Source: Amycolatopsis sp. CA-128772 (lineage in GTDB: Bacteria > Actinomycetota > Actinomycetes > Mycobacteriales > Pseudonocardiaceae). From it: a DNA stretch of 64,000 bases. This document shows, piece after piece, positions 16,474-24,926 of the stretch. The stretch is taken from NCBI RefSeq assembly GCF_002904295.1, contig NZ_PPHG01000003.1, positions 1 through 64,000 on the forward strand. Direction: 5' to 3'. The notes beneath the pieces are model-generated. The model was given only the letters and a program-made list of their open reading frames with translations, ran no database searches and was not told where the DNA came from. Each line of letters begins with the position of its first letter. Position 1 is the first letter of the stretch. The translations under genes were made by a program, and so were the position numbers.

Positions 16474-17229
16474 ATGGACGGCAAGCTCATCGACCGGATC
16501 CGCGGGGCCCGGCGGATCGCCGCGCTGACCGGTGCGGGCATCTCCACCGCGTCCGGGATTCCCGACTACCGCGGCCCCGACGGCGTCTGGACGCGCTCTC
16601 CGAGCGCGGCGAACGCCTTCACCCGCAAGAACTTCATGGCCGACGCCGCGGTGCGCCGGGAGTTCTGGCGCAGCTACGCGGGGCACGCCGCCTGGCGGGC
16701 CGAGCCGAACGCCGCCCACCGCGCGCTGGCCGGGCTCGACAGCGCGGGCGTTGCCGTCCGGGTGCTCACCCAGAACGTCGACGGCCTGCACCAGCGGGCC
16801 GGGCTCGCCGCGCGGAAGGTCCTGGAACTGCACGGCACCATGCACACCACGCGGTGCACCCGGTGCCCGGCCCGGTTCCCGACCGCCGGCATCCTCGCCG
16901 CGGGGGACGACGACCCGTCGTGCCCGCGCTGCGGCGGCATCCTCCAGCTCGATCTCGTCCTGTTCGGACAGAGGCTCGACGGCGAAGTCCTCGGCCACGC
17001 ACGGAACATCGCCGCGGCGAGCGAGCTCTTCCTGGCCATCGGCAGCACGCTGCAGGTGGAGCCGGCGGCGTCGCTGTGCTCGGTGGCGGTCCAGGCCCGC
17101 GCGACGCTCGTCATCGTCAACCGCGACCCGACGCCGTACGACGACGACGCCGATTTCGTGCTGCGAGAAGACATCGAGACGGTCGTGCCCGAGCTGTGCG
17201 CCGCCGTGACGCAGGTGGGGAACCGGTAA
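16474..17229 (+). CDS. cobB: NAD-dependent protein deacylase (SIR2 family)
   Basis: A 251-residue sirtuin removing acetyl or other acyl groups from lysines using NAD+. Visible are GAGISTASGIPDYRG (NAD binding, about residues 21-35), TQNVDGLHQRAG, the catalytic His in LELHGTMH, and a zinc tetrad CTRC/CPRC. The C-terminal NAD loop GSTLQVEPAASL is also present. A TACCCT box 11 nt upstream of the ATG may be its -10. The following GNAT gene overlaps its end, an arrangement that pairs an acetyltransferase with a deacetylase. Confidence 0.9.
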   Translation: MDGKLIDRIRGARRIAALTGAGISTASGIPDYRGPDGVWTRSPSAANAFTRKNFMADAAVRREFWRSYAGHAAWRAEPNAAHRALAGLDSAGVAVRVLTQNVDGLHQRAGLAARKVLELHGTMHTTRCTRCPARFPTAGILAAGDDDPSCPRCGGILQLDLVLFGQRLDGEVLGHARNIAAASELFLAIGSTLQVEPAASLCSVAVQARATLVIVNRDPTPYDDDADFVLREDIETVVPELCAAVTQVGNR

Positions 17230-17711
17230 TCCGCGAAGCCCGCGACGAAGACTGGCCGGGGATCTGGCCGATCATCCACGACGTCGTCACCGAGCAGCGG
17301 ACGTTCCCGTACGACCCGGCGATGGGCGAGCGGGACGCGCGGCGGATGTGGCTGCTCGCCCCGCCCGCCCGGGTGGTCGTCGCGATGGACGGCGACCGCG
17401 TGACGGGAACGGCCACCATGTACGCCAACCGCCCGGGGCCCGGCAGTCACGTCGCCTCCGGCAGCCTGATGGTGGCGAAGGAGGCACGCGGCACGGGCGT
17501 CGGCCGGCAGCTGGCGACCGATCTGGTCGGCTGGGCCCGGCGGAGCGGGTTCGCGGCGATCCAGTTCAACGCCGTGGTCGAGGTGAACGTGGCCGCGATC
17601 CGGCTCTACGAGAGCCTGGGGTTCGTGACGCTCGGGACGGCGCCGGGCGCGTTCCGCCACCCGGTGGCCGGGGACGTCGGGCTGCGGATCATGTGGCTGG
17701 ATCTGCGCTGA
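17196..17711 (+). CDS. GNAT-family N-acetyltransferase
   Basis: An approximately 171-residue acetyl-CoA-dependent acetyltransferase. The core begins VIREARDEDWPGIWPII; the acetyl-CoA loop is EARGTGVGRQLATDLVGWARR, with NVAAIRLYESLGF after it. The normal first residue would be near 17226, where the codon is GTA and cannot start translation, so the nearest in-frame start is GTG 17196, 34 nt inside cobB. The acceptor is unknown; the relatives include amino-acid (phosphinothricin-type) acetyltransferases. Confidence 0.75.
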   Translation: MRRRDAGGEPVIREARDEDWPGIWPIIHDVVTEQRTFPYDPAMGERDARRMWLLAPPARVVVAMDGDRVTGTATMYANRPGPGSHVASGSLMVAKEARGTGVGRQLATDLVGWARRSGFAAIQFNAVVEVNVAAIRLYESLGFVTLGTAPGAFRHPVAGDVGLRIMWLDLR

Positions 17712-18083
17712 CCCGCCCGCCGAACCGCCAGGTGCGGACGTTTCGTCGCCGACGAGGTGGCAGCCGGCCCGGCAGTCCGCCGGCAGCCCGCCGGCAGCCC
17801 GCCGCGTTGCGCCGGACCCGCGGCAGCTGGGCGATCCGCTCAGGTCCTGCCACGCTTTCGCCGAGCGGATCCGGTCGGCGGCCGACGGTGGGAACGCCCG
17901 GTAGCCGCTCGGACGCCGGTCCGCCCGTGCCCCTCCCGGCGGAACGGCTGGCGGAGTAACCGCCGGCTGTTCGCCCACGCGCGCACCGGCCGCGAACGGA
18001 CCGCGGCCGGGATCCGGTTCCGGTTCGTGCGGAAGCGGCCAAGGCCGCGCTCGAAGAGTTCTACACGCTCGAGTGATATTCGA
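17712..18083. other. 372-bp stretch without a recognisable gene
   Basis: No frame on either strand gives a convincing protein. A short open frame ending at 18076 reads RAEAAKAALEEFYTLE and could be the relic of a C-terminus, but only about 17 residues look protein-like. There is no hairpin of note. Confidence 0.5.
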
Positions 18084-18377
18084 TCAGCGCGTGGATCGAA
18101 CGGGAATGTCGCTCAGTTCTTCGGCGAAGATCGTGTCGATCTGCCGGCTCGCGGTCCGCAGTTTTGCCACGCCCGCGACGAGCAGCAGGAACGCGGCGGC
18201 GGGGATCGCCAGCAGCGCGGGCGGCCACCCGAAGCCGAGGACGGCGACGGTGCAGATCAGGGCGGCGACCAGGAAGACTGCCCGGCCGGCGACCCGCGGC
18301 CACGCGGGACGGGGCTTGGCGTGCCGGCCGCTCGATGTGCGGAAAACCGGCCGCGCGAGGACAGCGTGGACACTCAT
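18084..18377 (-). CDS. Small two-helix membrane protein, unknown function
   Basis: A 97-residue protein. Two hydrophobic helices run over about residues 32-70 (AVFLVAALICTVAVLGF and PALLAIPAAAFLLLVAGVA), with a basic N-terminus and a charged tail (RQIDTIFAEELSDIPVRSTR). ATG at 18377 has GGAGGT 4 nt upstream. The family is not recognised. Confidence 0.65.
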   Translation of the reverse strand: MSVHAVLARPVFRTSSGRHAKPRPAWPRVAGRAVFLVAALICTVAVLGFGWPPALLAIPAAAFLLLVAGVAKLRTASRQIDTIFAEELSDIPVRSTR

Positions 18378-18588
18378 CCAGACCTCCGTGAAGGTGGGTC
18401 GAACCGGCCGGGAGGGGATTCCCGGTGGCGGCACCGTGGAGTGTGTCGGGCCGGACCCGGTTCCGGTTACCTGTCGTTATTGGTTCGAGTCCCAATTCAC
18501 TGAATCGAATTACGCACGGTTTCCGCGCATTTTCCGCACCAGGGCCATTGGACCCGGATCGGTGCGCCGGAGGTCCCGCGCCGCGGGC

Positions 18589-20346
18589 TCACGAGTCGTG
18601 GCCGGGACCCTTGCCCCGGGTTTTGCCGGGCGGATCGGTCTTCGGGGGCTTGCCCTGTTTCGACGGCGGCCCGGCCGACGGCGGGGTCTCGTGCGTCACG
18701 GCGGCGGGTTCGAGCGACGCCGCCTCGCTGGTGCCCGGCTGCGTGCCGGACCCACCGGGGCCGGGGCCGGGGCGCGGCGCGACGGAGGTCCCGGACTCGG
18801 CCAGGGGCGTGGCGGACGCAGGCGTGGAGGCGGCGGTCGGCGACTGCGCGGCGGGCGGCGGCTGGGCGGGTGACCCGGTCCCGGCCTCCTGCTGGGTGAG
18901 CAGCACGGCGGCCACCGCGGCCACGGCGGCAGCGGTCAGCCCGGCGGCGGCCGCCACCCGCCGGCGCCGCGGGTTCTCGGCCGGCGCGGACGCTACGGCC
19001 GCGAGGTCGTGGTGGTGGGTGGGGGCATCGGCAAGCGGGTCGCGCCGGGTGGGGCTGGGGGCGTTGGCACGGGTGGGGTGCGAGCCAGGGTGAGTGGCGG
19101 TGGGGGCTGCGCCTCGGGCCGGGTGAGGGCCGGCGGTCGCAGGGGCGTGGGTCGCTTCGGCAGCGGCCTGGACGCCTGGAGCCGGATGGGGGCCGGCAGC
19201 CGTAGCGCCGTGGGCTGCGATGGCTTCGGCAGCGGCCCGGTCGCTTCGGATCGGGCCGGCGGCGGCGGCGGTCGCAGCGCTCCGGGCTGCGTTCGCTTCG
19301 GCAGAATTCAGCTCGCCTCGAGCCGGGCTGAAGGCCGCGGCCGTGTCGGGGTGCGCCGCTCCGGCGGCCGGCGCCGCTCCGGCCGCCGCGGCCGAACGCC
19401 GGCGCCAGCGGGGGCTGCGCTGCGTTCGGCTCCACGGCAGCGTCGGCGGCGGGCTGTGCAGCATGTTCAGCACCTTCGCCGCCGACGGCCGGTCGGCCGG
19501 TTCGCGCTGCGTCATCCGGCGCAACGTGTACGCCAAAGCCGGCGGTGCGTCCTCCGGAATCCTCGGCGGCCGCGTCAGGCGGGCCATCGCCGCCTCGACC
19601 ATCGTGCCGAGGTACTCGCGTTGGCCCGTCAGGCACTCCAGCAGGATCAGGCCCAGCGCGTACACGTCCGCCGGTGGGCCCGCCGGCTCGCCCGACACCT
19701 GCTCCGGGGCCAGGTACGCCGCCGTGCCCGGGATCAGGCCCGTGCCCGTGATGTGCGTCGCGTCGAGGGCGTGGGCGATGCCGAAGTCGCCGATCAGGGG
19801 ACCGTCCGCGGACAGGAACACGTTGGCCGGCTTCAGGTCGCGGTGCACGATGCGGCGCGCGTGGACGTGGGCCAGTGCCTCGGCCAGCCCGTCCGCCATG
19901 GCCGTCACGTCCGCCGCCGGCATCGGGCCGCTCAGCAGCCGCTCCGCCAGGTTCTCGCCCTCGACGAGCTGCATCACCAGGTACGTCCGGCCGTGCTCGG
20001 TGCCGCTGTCCAGCAGCGCCACCACGCCCGGGTGGCTGATGCTGCCCTGGATCGTCATCTCGCGCAGCCGGCGGCGCTGGTCAAGAGCCACCGCGTCGCG
20101 GTCGTAGATCTTGACCGCCACCTCGCGGCCGAGCCGCACGTCGTAGGACCGGTACACGCGGGCCGTGCCGCCGCTGCCGATCAGCCTGCCGACCTCGTAC
20201 CGCTCGCCCAGCAGCCCGGGCGGCCGTTCGTCCTCGAGGGCGCTGCGCGGGGTGATGGTGAATTCACCGAGTGCGTAACGACCGCAGGTGAGGTCGTCCC
20301 CGTCGCTCGTCGGCGGGCGCCCCGTTCTCCCGGCTTCGTCGGCCAC
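18589..20346 (-). CDS. Transmembrane Ser/Thr protein kinase (PknB-like) with long low-complexity linker
   Basis: A 585-residue kinase. The catalytic domain is at about residues 45-305: glycine loop IGSGGTARVY, VAVK lysine, HRDLKPANV catalytic loop, GDFGIA metal loop, APEQ. Residues ~320-455 are an Ala/Pro/His-rich linker with repeated AAGPHPA-like units, then one membrane helix (AAGLTAAAVAAVAAVLL) and a Pro/Ser/Thr external tail with no PASTA repeats. It probably phosphorylates cytoplasmic regulators in response to an envelope cue. GTG at 20346 is chosen as the first start before the conserved region. Confidence 0.85.
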   Translation of the reverse strand: MADEAGRTGRPPTSDGDDLTCGRYALGEFTITPRSALEDERPPGLLGERYEVGRLIGSGGTARVYRSYDVRLGREVAVKIYDRDAVALDQRRRLREMTIQGSISHPGVVALLDSGTEHGRTYLVMQLVEGENLAERLLSGPMPAADVTAMADGLAEALAHVHARRIVHRDLKPANVFLSADGPLIGDFGIAHALDATHITGTGLIPGTAAYLAPEQVSGEPAGPPADVYALGLILLECLTGQREYLGTMVEAAMARLTRPPRIPEDAPPALAYTLRRMTQREPADRPSAAKVLNMLHSPPPTLPWSRTQRSPRWRRRSAAAAGAAPAAGAAHPDTAAAFSPARGELNSAEANAARSAATAAAAGPIRSDRAAAEAIAAHGATAAGPHPAPGVQAAAEATHAPATAGPHPARGAAPTATHPGSHPTRANAPSPTRRDPLADAPTHHHDLAAVASAPAENPRRRRVAAAAGLTAAAVAAVAAVLLTQQEAGTGSPAQPPPAAQSPTAASTPASATPLAESGTSVAPRPGPGPGGSGTQPGTSEAASLEPAAVTHETPPSAGPPSKQGKPPKTDPPGKTRGKGPGHDS

Positions 20347-20432
20347 GGGCCCGGTATACCCCGGGCCCGTGGCCGGCAAACGTCGGAAGATCACATCGGG
20401 AAGTATCGTCCGGAGGGCCGCCGATGTGACAA

Positions 20433-21398
20433 TCAAGGCCGCGCGAACGCGTCCACGCCGGTGAGCTGCGCCGACAACGTCCACAACCGCGCGGCCTCTT
20501 CCCGGTCCACCGCGTACTGGCGGACGCCCGATTCCGCCAGGCCCTCGGCGCCGTCCGGCGCGAGCTCGGCCACGTCGCAGTCCTCCAGGTACAGCCCGCC
20601 GAGCCCGGTCAGCTGCGGCGACGTCGCGGCCCAGACCGTGGTCGCCGCGCCCTGCTCCGGCGTCTTGAACTTCACCAGGTAGTTGCTGGCTTCGTCGATC
20701 CAGCCGCGCTCGATCCGCTCCTCGCGGGACAGGTGGCGCTGCAGCGGCGTCATGATGCCGCCGGGGTGCAGCGCGAACGCGTGGACACCCTTCCCGGCGC
20801 CCAGCTCGTCGAGGCGCACGGCGAAGAGCACGTTCGCGGTCTTGGCTTGGCCGTACGCCTGCCACTTCTCGTAGCCGTGCTCGAACTGGACGTCGTCCCG
20901 GCGGACGGGCGAGTAGTGGTGGCCGCGCGAGGACACCGAGATCACGCGGGCACCGTCGGCGACCGCCGGCCACAGCCGGTTGACCAGCGCGAAGTGGCCG
21001 AGGTGGTTGGTGGCGAACTGGGCCTCCCAGCCCGGGCCGACGCGCGTCTCGGGGCACGCCATGATGCCCGCGTTGGCGATGAGCAGGTCGATCCGCCGCC
21101 CGGTCGCCAGGAACCGGCCGGCGAAGGCGCGGACGCTTTCGAGGTCGCCCAGGTCCAGCTCGTCGACCTCGACGTTTTCGAGGCCGGCGAGCGCCTCCTC
21201 GGCGGTGGTGCGGCGGCGGGCCGGGACGACCACGTGGGCGCCGGCACCGGTCAGCGCGCGGGTGGTTTCGAGGCCGATCCCGGAGTACCCGCCGGTGACG
21301 ACGGCGAGCTTCCCGGTGAGGTCGGCGCCTGCGACGGCTTCGGCGGCCGTGGTGGTGGCGCCGAAGCCCGAACCGATCTTGTGCTGTGCGGTGGTCAT
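20433..21398 (-). CDS. Short-chain dehydrogenase/reductase
   Basis: A 321-residue NAD(P)-dependent oxidoreductase of the retinol-dehydrogenase/WW-oxidoreductase-like SDR group. It has the Rossmann loop VTGGYSGIGLETTRAL (about residues 35-50), NAGIMA, a Ser before the catalytic YGQAKTAN (Tyr and Lys in YxxxK), and a C-terminal substrate region. The substrate is unknown. ATG at 21398 lies 16 bp from a perfect 18-bp palindrome, so expression is probably controlled by a dimeric repressor, although no regulator gene is adjacent. Confidence 0.85.
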   Translation of the reverse strand: MTTAQHKIGSGFGATTTAAEAVAGADLTGKLAVVTGGYSGIGLETTRALTGAGAHVVVPARRRTTAEEALAGLENVEVDELDLGDLESVRAFAGRFLATGRRIDLLIANAGIMACPETRVGPGWEAQFATNHLGHFALVNRLWPAVADGARVISVSSRGHHYSPVRRDDVQFEHGYEKWQAYGQAKTANVLFAVRLDELGAGKGVHAFALHPGGIMTPLQRHLSREERIERGWIDEASNYLVKFKTPEQGAATTVWAATSPQLTGLGGLYLEDCDVAELAPDGAEGLAESGVRQYAVDREEAARLWTLSAQLTGVDAFARP

Positions 21399-21414
21399 GT
21401 CCGCGACGCTACGA

Positions 21415-21432
21415 GCTGGAGCGCGCTCCAGC
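21415..21432. promoter_or_regulatory. Perfect 18-bp palindrome, candidate TetR-type operator
   Basis: GCTGGAGCGCGCTCCAGC sits between the divergent SDR and DUF6069-type genes, 16 bp before the SDR start. Sequences of the form TGGAGCGCGCTCCA are typical targets of TetR-family repressors of dehydrogenase genes. Confidence 0.6.
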
Positions 21433-21502
21433 GCAAATCGCGTCCGGGGCCGAATCGGGGGACAATCGTGGGGAGAGGCGCAGCCGACCCAGGAAGGCTC
21501 TG

Positions 21503-22054
21503 ATGTCCGACTACTACGGGAACCAGCCCCAGGACGTCCGCCCGGGGATCGACGCACGCCGCCTGTGGGCGGGCGGCGTCGCGACAGCGGTGGTCGCAGC
21601 CCTGCTCGCCGTCGTCGGGCTGCTGATCGCGCGGGGGATCTTCGAGGTCGAAGTGCTCGCCCCAAAAGGCGAAGGCGTCTGGGGCAACGCGAGCACCACG
21701 ACGTACGCGCTGGTCGCCGCCGCGGTGGCCCTGCTCGCCACCGGGCTGATGCACCTGCTGAGCGTGGCGACGCCGGCGCCGTCCCAGTTCTTCGGCTGGA
21801 TCATGGTGCTGGTCACGCTGATCGCCGTGGTGCTGCCGCTGACCCTGACGGTGACGCCGAGCGCGAAGATCGCCACGGCGGTGATCAACCTGGTGATCGG
21901 CCTGGTCATCGCGGCGGTGGTGAACAGCATGGCGGCCAGCGCCCGCACGCTGCACCGGCGCCGAAGCCAGCAGAGCGCGCCGCCGCCGTCGTCGCCGCCG
22001 ACCCGCCAGCAGTGGACCCAGCAGGACCCGCCGACCCGCTACTACGACCGCTGA
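21503..22054 (+). CDS. DUF6069-like four-helix membrane protein
   Basis: A 183-residue membrane protein with four hydrophobic helices (starting near residues 23, 65, 95 and 120) and a Ser/Pro/Gln-rich cytoplasmic tail ending PPTRYYDR. The helix pattern with a short soluble loop between helices 1 and 2 matches actinobacterial DUF6069 proteins, of unknown function. AGGAAGG lies 8 nt before ATG 21503. The next gene follows after 2 nt, so the two form an operon. Confidence 0.65.
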   Translation: MSDYYGNQPQDVRPGIDARRLWAGGVATAVVAALLAVVGLLIARGIFEVEVLAPKGEGVWGNASTTTYALVAAAVALLATGLMHLLSVATPAPSQFFGWIMVLVTLIAVVLPLTLTVTPSAKIATAVINLVIGLVIAAVVNSMAASARTLHRRRSQQSAPPPSSPPTRQQWTQQDPPTRYYDR

Positions 22055-22056
22055 CC

Positions 22057-22473
22057 ATGGACGTCCGCGAGACCAACCGCCGCGTGATCGAGCAGTTCCG
22101 GGCGGGCGGCGAAGTCGACGGCATGCACCGGGAGCGGCTGGCCCTGCTGACGACGACGGGCCGCACCTCGGGCGAACCCCGCACGGTCCCGATGATGGTC
22201 CACCGCGACGGCGCCCGGTTGCTGGTGGTGGCGTCGAACGTGGGCGCGCCGCGGCACCCGGACTGGTACCTGAACCTGGACGCGGACTCCCGGGTACACG
22301 TGGAGGTGGACGGCCGCGAGTTCGACGCGGAGGCCCTGCCCCTCCTGGGGGCGGACTACGTGCGGACCTGGGGCGAGCTGGAGAAGGAGTACCCGTTCCT
22401 GGCCGACCACCAGGCCAAGGCCCGCCAGGCGAAACGGGTGATCCCGATCGTGGAACTGTCCGAAGAGGACTGA
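22057..22473 (+). CDS. Deazaflavin (F420)-dependent nitroreductase-family protein
   Basis: A 138-residue enzyme of the Ddn family, split-barrel fold, that uses reduced F420. Diagnostic stretches are LALLTTTGRTSGEPRTVPMM (residues 29-48), RLLVVASNVGAPRHPDWYLNL and the C-terminal FLADHQAKARQAKRVIPIVEL. It probably reduces quinones or similar small electrophiles. The start is ATG 22057, 2 nt after the membrane-protein gene. The stop codon lies inside the terminator stem shared with the ABC permease gene. Confidence 0.85.
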   Translation: MDVRETNRRVIEQFRAGGEVDGMHRERLALLTTTGRTSGEPRTVPMMVHRDGARLLVVASNVGAPRHPDWYLNLDADSRVHVEVDGREFDAEALPLLGADYVRTWGELEKEYPFLADHQAKARQAKRVIPIVELSEED

Positions 22474-22488
22474 GCTGGTCCTCTTCGG
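22460..22488. terminator. Bidirectional hairpin terminator between convergent genes
   Basis: CCGAAGAGGAC (22460-22470), a 7-nt loop and GTCCTCTTCGG (22478-22488) form a perfect 11-bp stem. It overlaps the stop of the F420-type gene and lies just past the ABC permease stop. Confidence 0.7.
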
Positions 22489-22494
22489 ACGGTA

Positions 22495-23298
22495 TCACTT
22501 GCTCGCCACCCGCCTATACTTCGCCGTCGCCAGCGGGGCGAAGATCGCGATGATCGCCACGCAGCACAGGATCGAGTACAGCGCCGCGTTCTCCGCCGGC
22601 CAGCCCGTCTGCGGCGGGCCGAAGTGGTTGCCGAACAAGTCCCGCGTTGCGTTGATCACCGCCGTGAACGGGTTCCAGTCCGCGATCGCCTTCAGGAACG
22701 GCGGCAAGGTGCCCGTCGGGACGAACGCCGATGAGATGAAGCTCAGCGGGAACATCCAGATCAGGCCCGCGCTCTGCGCCACCTCCACACTGCGCGCCGC
22801 CAGGCCGATCAGCGCGCCCACCCAGGACAGGGCCCACGCGAACATCAGCATCACCAGATAGCCGAGCAGGGCGTCCCAGAAGCTGCCGCGGATGCGCCAG
22901 CCCACCAGGAGCCCGCACAGCGACATCACGACCAGCGCCACCACGCTCACGACCAGGTCCGACGTCGTGCGGCCGAGGACCACCGCGATGCGGGACATCG
23001 GCAGCGACCGGAACCGGTCGATGATGCCCTTCTGCAGGTCGTTCGCGAAGCCGATGACCGTGAACGCCGAATTGAACGCCACCGTCTGGGCGAAGATCCC
23101 GGCGATCAGGAACTCGCGGTACGCCGCACCGCCCGCTTCGCCGCCGATCGCGTTGCCGAACACGTACGCGAACAACAGCACGAACATGATCGGCTGCAGG
23201 GTCGCCGCCATCAGCCAGTCGGGGTTGCGGCGGACGTTCATCAGGTTGCGCCACGTCACGATGCCGCCGTCGGAAATGCCTTTGGCGAGCGCGTTCAC
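22495..23298 (-). CDS. ABC-2 type transporter permease (DrrB-like)
   Basis: A 267-residue membrane protein with six helices and the ABC-2 exporter layout: an N-terminal WRNLMNVRRNPDWLM amphipathic segment, QPIMFVLLFAYVFGNAI, and SFISSAFVPTGTLPPFLKAIADWNPFT near the end. It exports a drug or lipid with the ATPase encoded upstream. GTG at 23298 overlaps the ATPase stop by 4 nt. Confidence 0.88.
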   Translation of the reverse strand: MNALAKGISDGGIVTWRNLMNVRRNPDWLMAATLQPIMFVLLFAYVFGNAIGGEAGGAAYREFLIAGIFAQTVAFNSAFTVIGFANDLQKGIIDRFRSLPMSRIAVVLGRTTSDLVVSVVALVVMSLCGLLVGWRIRGSFWDALLGYLVMLMFAWALSWVGALIGLAARSVEVAQSAGLIWMFPLSFISSAFVPTGTLPPFLKAIADWNPFTAVINATRDLFGNHFGPPQTGWPAENAALYSILCCVAIIAIFAPLATAKYRRVASK

Positions 23299-24272
23299 TT
23301 CGCAGCCCCCTCGGTAGCGGAAGCGCCGTGGCCGGTCAGGGACAGGAAGACGTCGTCCAGCGTCGGGCGGTGCAGGGCGACGTCCTGGACCGCGATGCCC
23401 TGGGCGTCGAGCCGGCGCAGGGCCTCGATCAGCGCCTTGGGCCCGGTGTCGACGAGGATTTCGGCGCGCCGCGTGTGGTCGTCGCCGGCCGGCTCGCCGG
23501 TGCCGACCTCGCGCAGCACGTTCAGGGTCTTCGGGAGGTCCGCGGCCGTGGCGACGACCAGCTCCAGGCGTTCGCCGCCGATCTGGGCCTTCAGCTCGTC
23601 CGCCGTGCCGCGGGCGATCACCCGGCCGTGGTCGATCACCACGATCGAGTCGGCGAGCTGGTCGGCCTCCTCGAGGTACTGGGTGGTCAGCAGCACCGTG
23701 GTGCCATCGGCCACGAGCTCCTTGATGACCGCCCACGTGTCGAGGCGCCCACCCGGGTCGAGGCCTGTGGTCGGCTCGTCGAGCACCACGACGGTCGGCT
23801 CGGCGACCAGCGCGCCGGCCAGGTCGAGGCGGCGGCGCATGCCGCCCGAATAGCCCTTCGCCGGCCGGTCGGCGGCCTCGTCCAGGCGGAACCGCGCGAG
23901 CAGCTCCCGGGCGCGCGAGCGGGCCGCGGCCTTCTTCCGGCCGTAGAGCCGCCCGACCATGTACAGGTTCTCGAACCCGGTGAGGTTCTCGTCGACCGCC
24001 GCGTACTGGCCGGACAGCCCGATCCGGCGCCGGACCTGGTCCGGCTCGGCCAGCACGTCGTAGCCGGCCACGTGCGCTTCGCCCGAGTCGGGCCGCAGCA
24101 GCGTGGTCAGGATGCGGACGGTGGTGGTCTTCCCGGCGCCGTTCGGGCCGAGCAGGCCGAGCACCTGCCCGGCCGGGATGTCGAGGTCGACGCCGTCGAG
24201 CGCACGGGTCGTCCCGTAGGTCTTCACGAGCCCCCGCACCCGGACGGCGACGTCCGGTTCCGGCTGTGGCAT
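23295..24272 (-). CDS. ABC transporter ATP-binding protein (DrrA-like)
   Basis: A 325-residue ATPase of the daunorubicin-resistance type: Walker A GPNGAGKTTTV (about 38-48), signature YSGGMRRRLDLAGAL, Walker B VVVLDEPTTGLDP, H-loop LLTTQYLEEAD, and the DrrA-type C-terminal extension. It energises export by the downstream permease. ATG 24272 has AGGGGGAG upstream. Function in self-resistance or lipid export cannot be told apart. Confidence 0.9.
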   Translation of the reverse strand: MPQPEPDVAVRVRGLVKTYGTTRALDGVDLDIPAGQVLGLLGPNGAGKTTTVRILTTLLRPDSGEAHVAGYDVLAEPDQVRRRIGLSGQYAAVDENLTGFENLYMVGRLYGRKKAAARSRARELLARFRLDEAADRPAKGYSGGMRRRLDLAGALVAEPTVVVLDEPTTGLDPGGRLDTWAVIKELVADGTTVLLTTQYLEEADQLADSIVVIDHGRVIARGTADELKAQIGGERLELVVATAADLPKTLNVLREVGTGEPAGDDHTRRAEILVDTGPKALIEALRRLDAQGIAVQDVALHRPTLDDVFLSLTGHGASATEGAAK

Positions 24273-24336
24273 GTCGGCTCCCCCTTCAGGTGACCCCGAC
24301 AAGCTAGGCCAAGGGAGTCCGGTTTGTCCTCCGGGT

Positions 24337-24852
24337 TTATCCCTGAGCCGCCGACAGGGTGACGGCGAACTCCGGCGGCGTCCGCAGGGACTGGAACACG
24401 ACGCAGTAGCGCTCGGTCAGCTTCTTCAGCGTGGCGAGCTGCTCCTCGGACGCATCGGTGTCCAGGTCGAAGGCCAGCCGGATGGCGCGGAAGCCCACCG
24501 GCGCGTCCTTCGCCACGGCGAGGGTGCCGCGGAAGTCGAGGTCATTTTCGGCCCGGACCCGCCCGCCGCGGACGTCGAGGCCCAGCGACGTCGCGACGGC
24601 CCGCAGCGTCACGCCCGCACACGCGACGAGCGCCTCGAGCAGCATGTCCCCCGAACAGGCGAGGGTCGGATCGCCGCCGGTCGCCGGGTGCAGCCCGGCT
24701 TCGACGACCGCGCGGCCCGTATCGACCTTGCAGGAGATGCCGAGCCCGTCGAGTGCGGCGTCGGCGTGCAGGGTGACGAGCGCGCTCGCCGGGTGTTCGC
24801 GGTACTTGTCCTTCAGCGGCGCCTGGGTCGCGCGCAGCTCTTCGGTGTCCAT
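24337..24852 (-). CDS. OsmC-family peroxiredoxin-like protein
   Basis: A 171-residue protein of the OsmC/Ohr superfamily, which reduces organic hydroperoxides or stores thiol reactivity. The first conserved Cys is in DPTLACSGDMLLEALVACAGVTLRAV, with a Cys in ERYCVVFQSL at the C-terminal half, giving the usual pair. The Arg/Glu residues of the family are less clear. It stands alone, downstream of the protease gene terminator. Confidence 0.8.
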   Translation of the reverse strand: MDTEELRATQAPLKDKYREHPASALVTLHADAALDGLGISCKVDTGRAVVEAGLHPATGGDPTLACSGDMLLEALVACAGVTLRAVATSLGLDVRGGRVRAENDLDFRGTLAVAKDAPVGFRAIRLAFDLDTDASEEQLATLKKLTERYCVVFQSLRTPPEFAVTLSAAQG

Positions 24853-24881
24853 GCGCCGATTCTGCTCCGGAAAACGCAGCA

Positions 24882-24911
24882 GCGGGGAGGCCGGTTTCCC
24901 GGCCTCCCCGC
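24882..24911. terminator. Terminator of the M4 protease gene
   Basis: GCGGGGAGGCCGG, a 4-nt loop TTTC and CCGGCCTCCCCGC make a perfect 13-bp stem, 15 bp beyond the protease stop codon. Confidence 0.75.
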
Positions 24912-24926
24912 CTCAGTGCGCTAGCT

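Noticed and set aside
17960..18076. Short frame ending AEAAKAALEEFYTLE
   Set aside because: Only about 17 residues look protein-like and there is no start or ribosome site.
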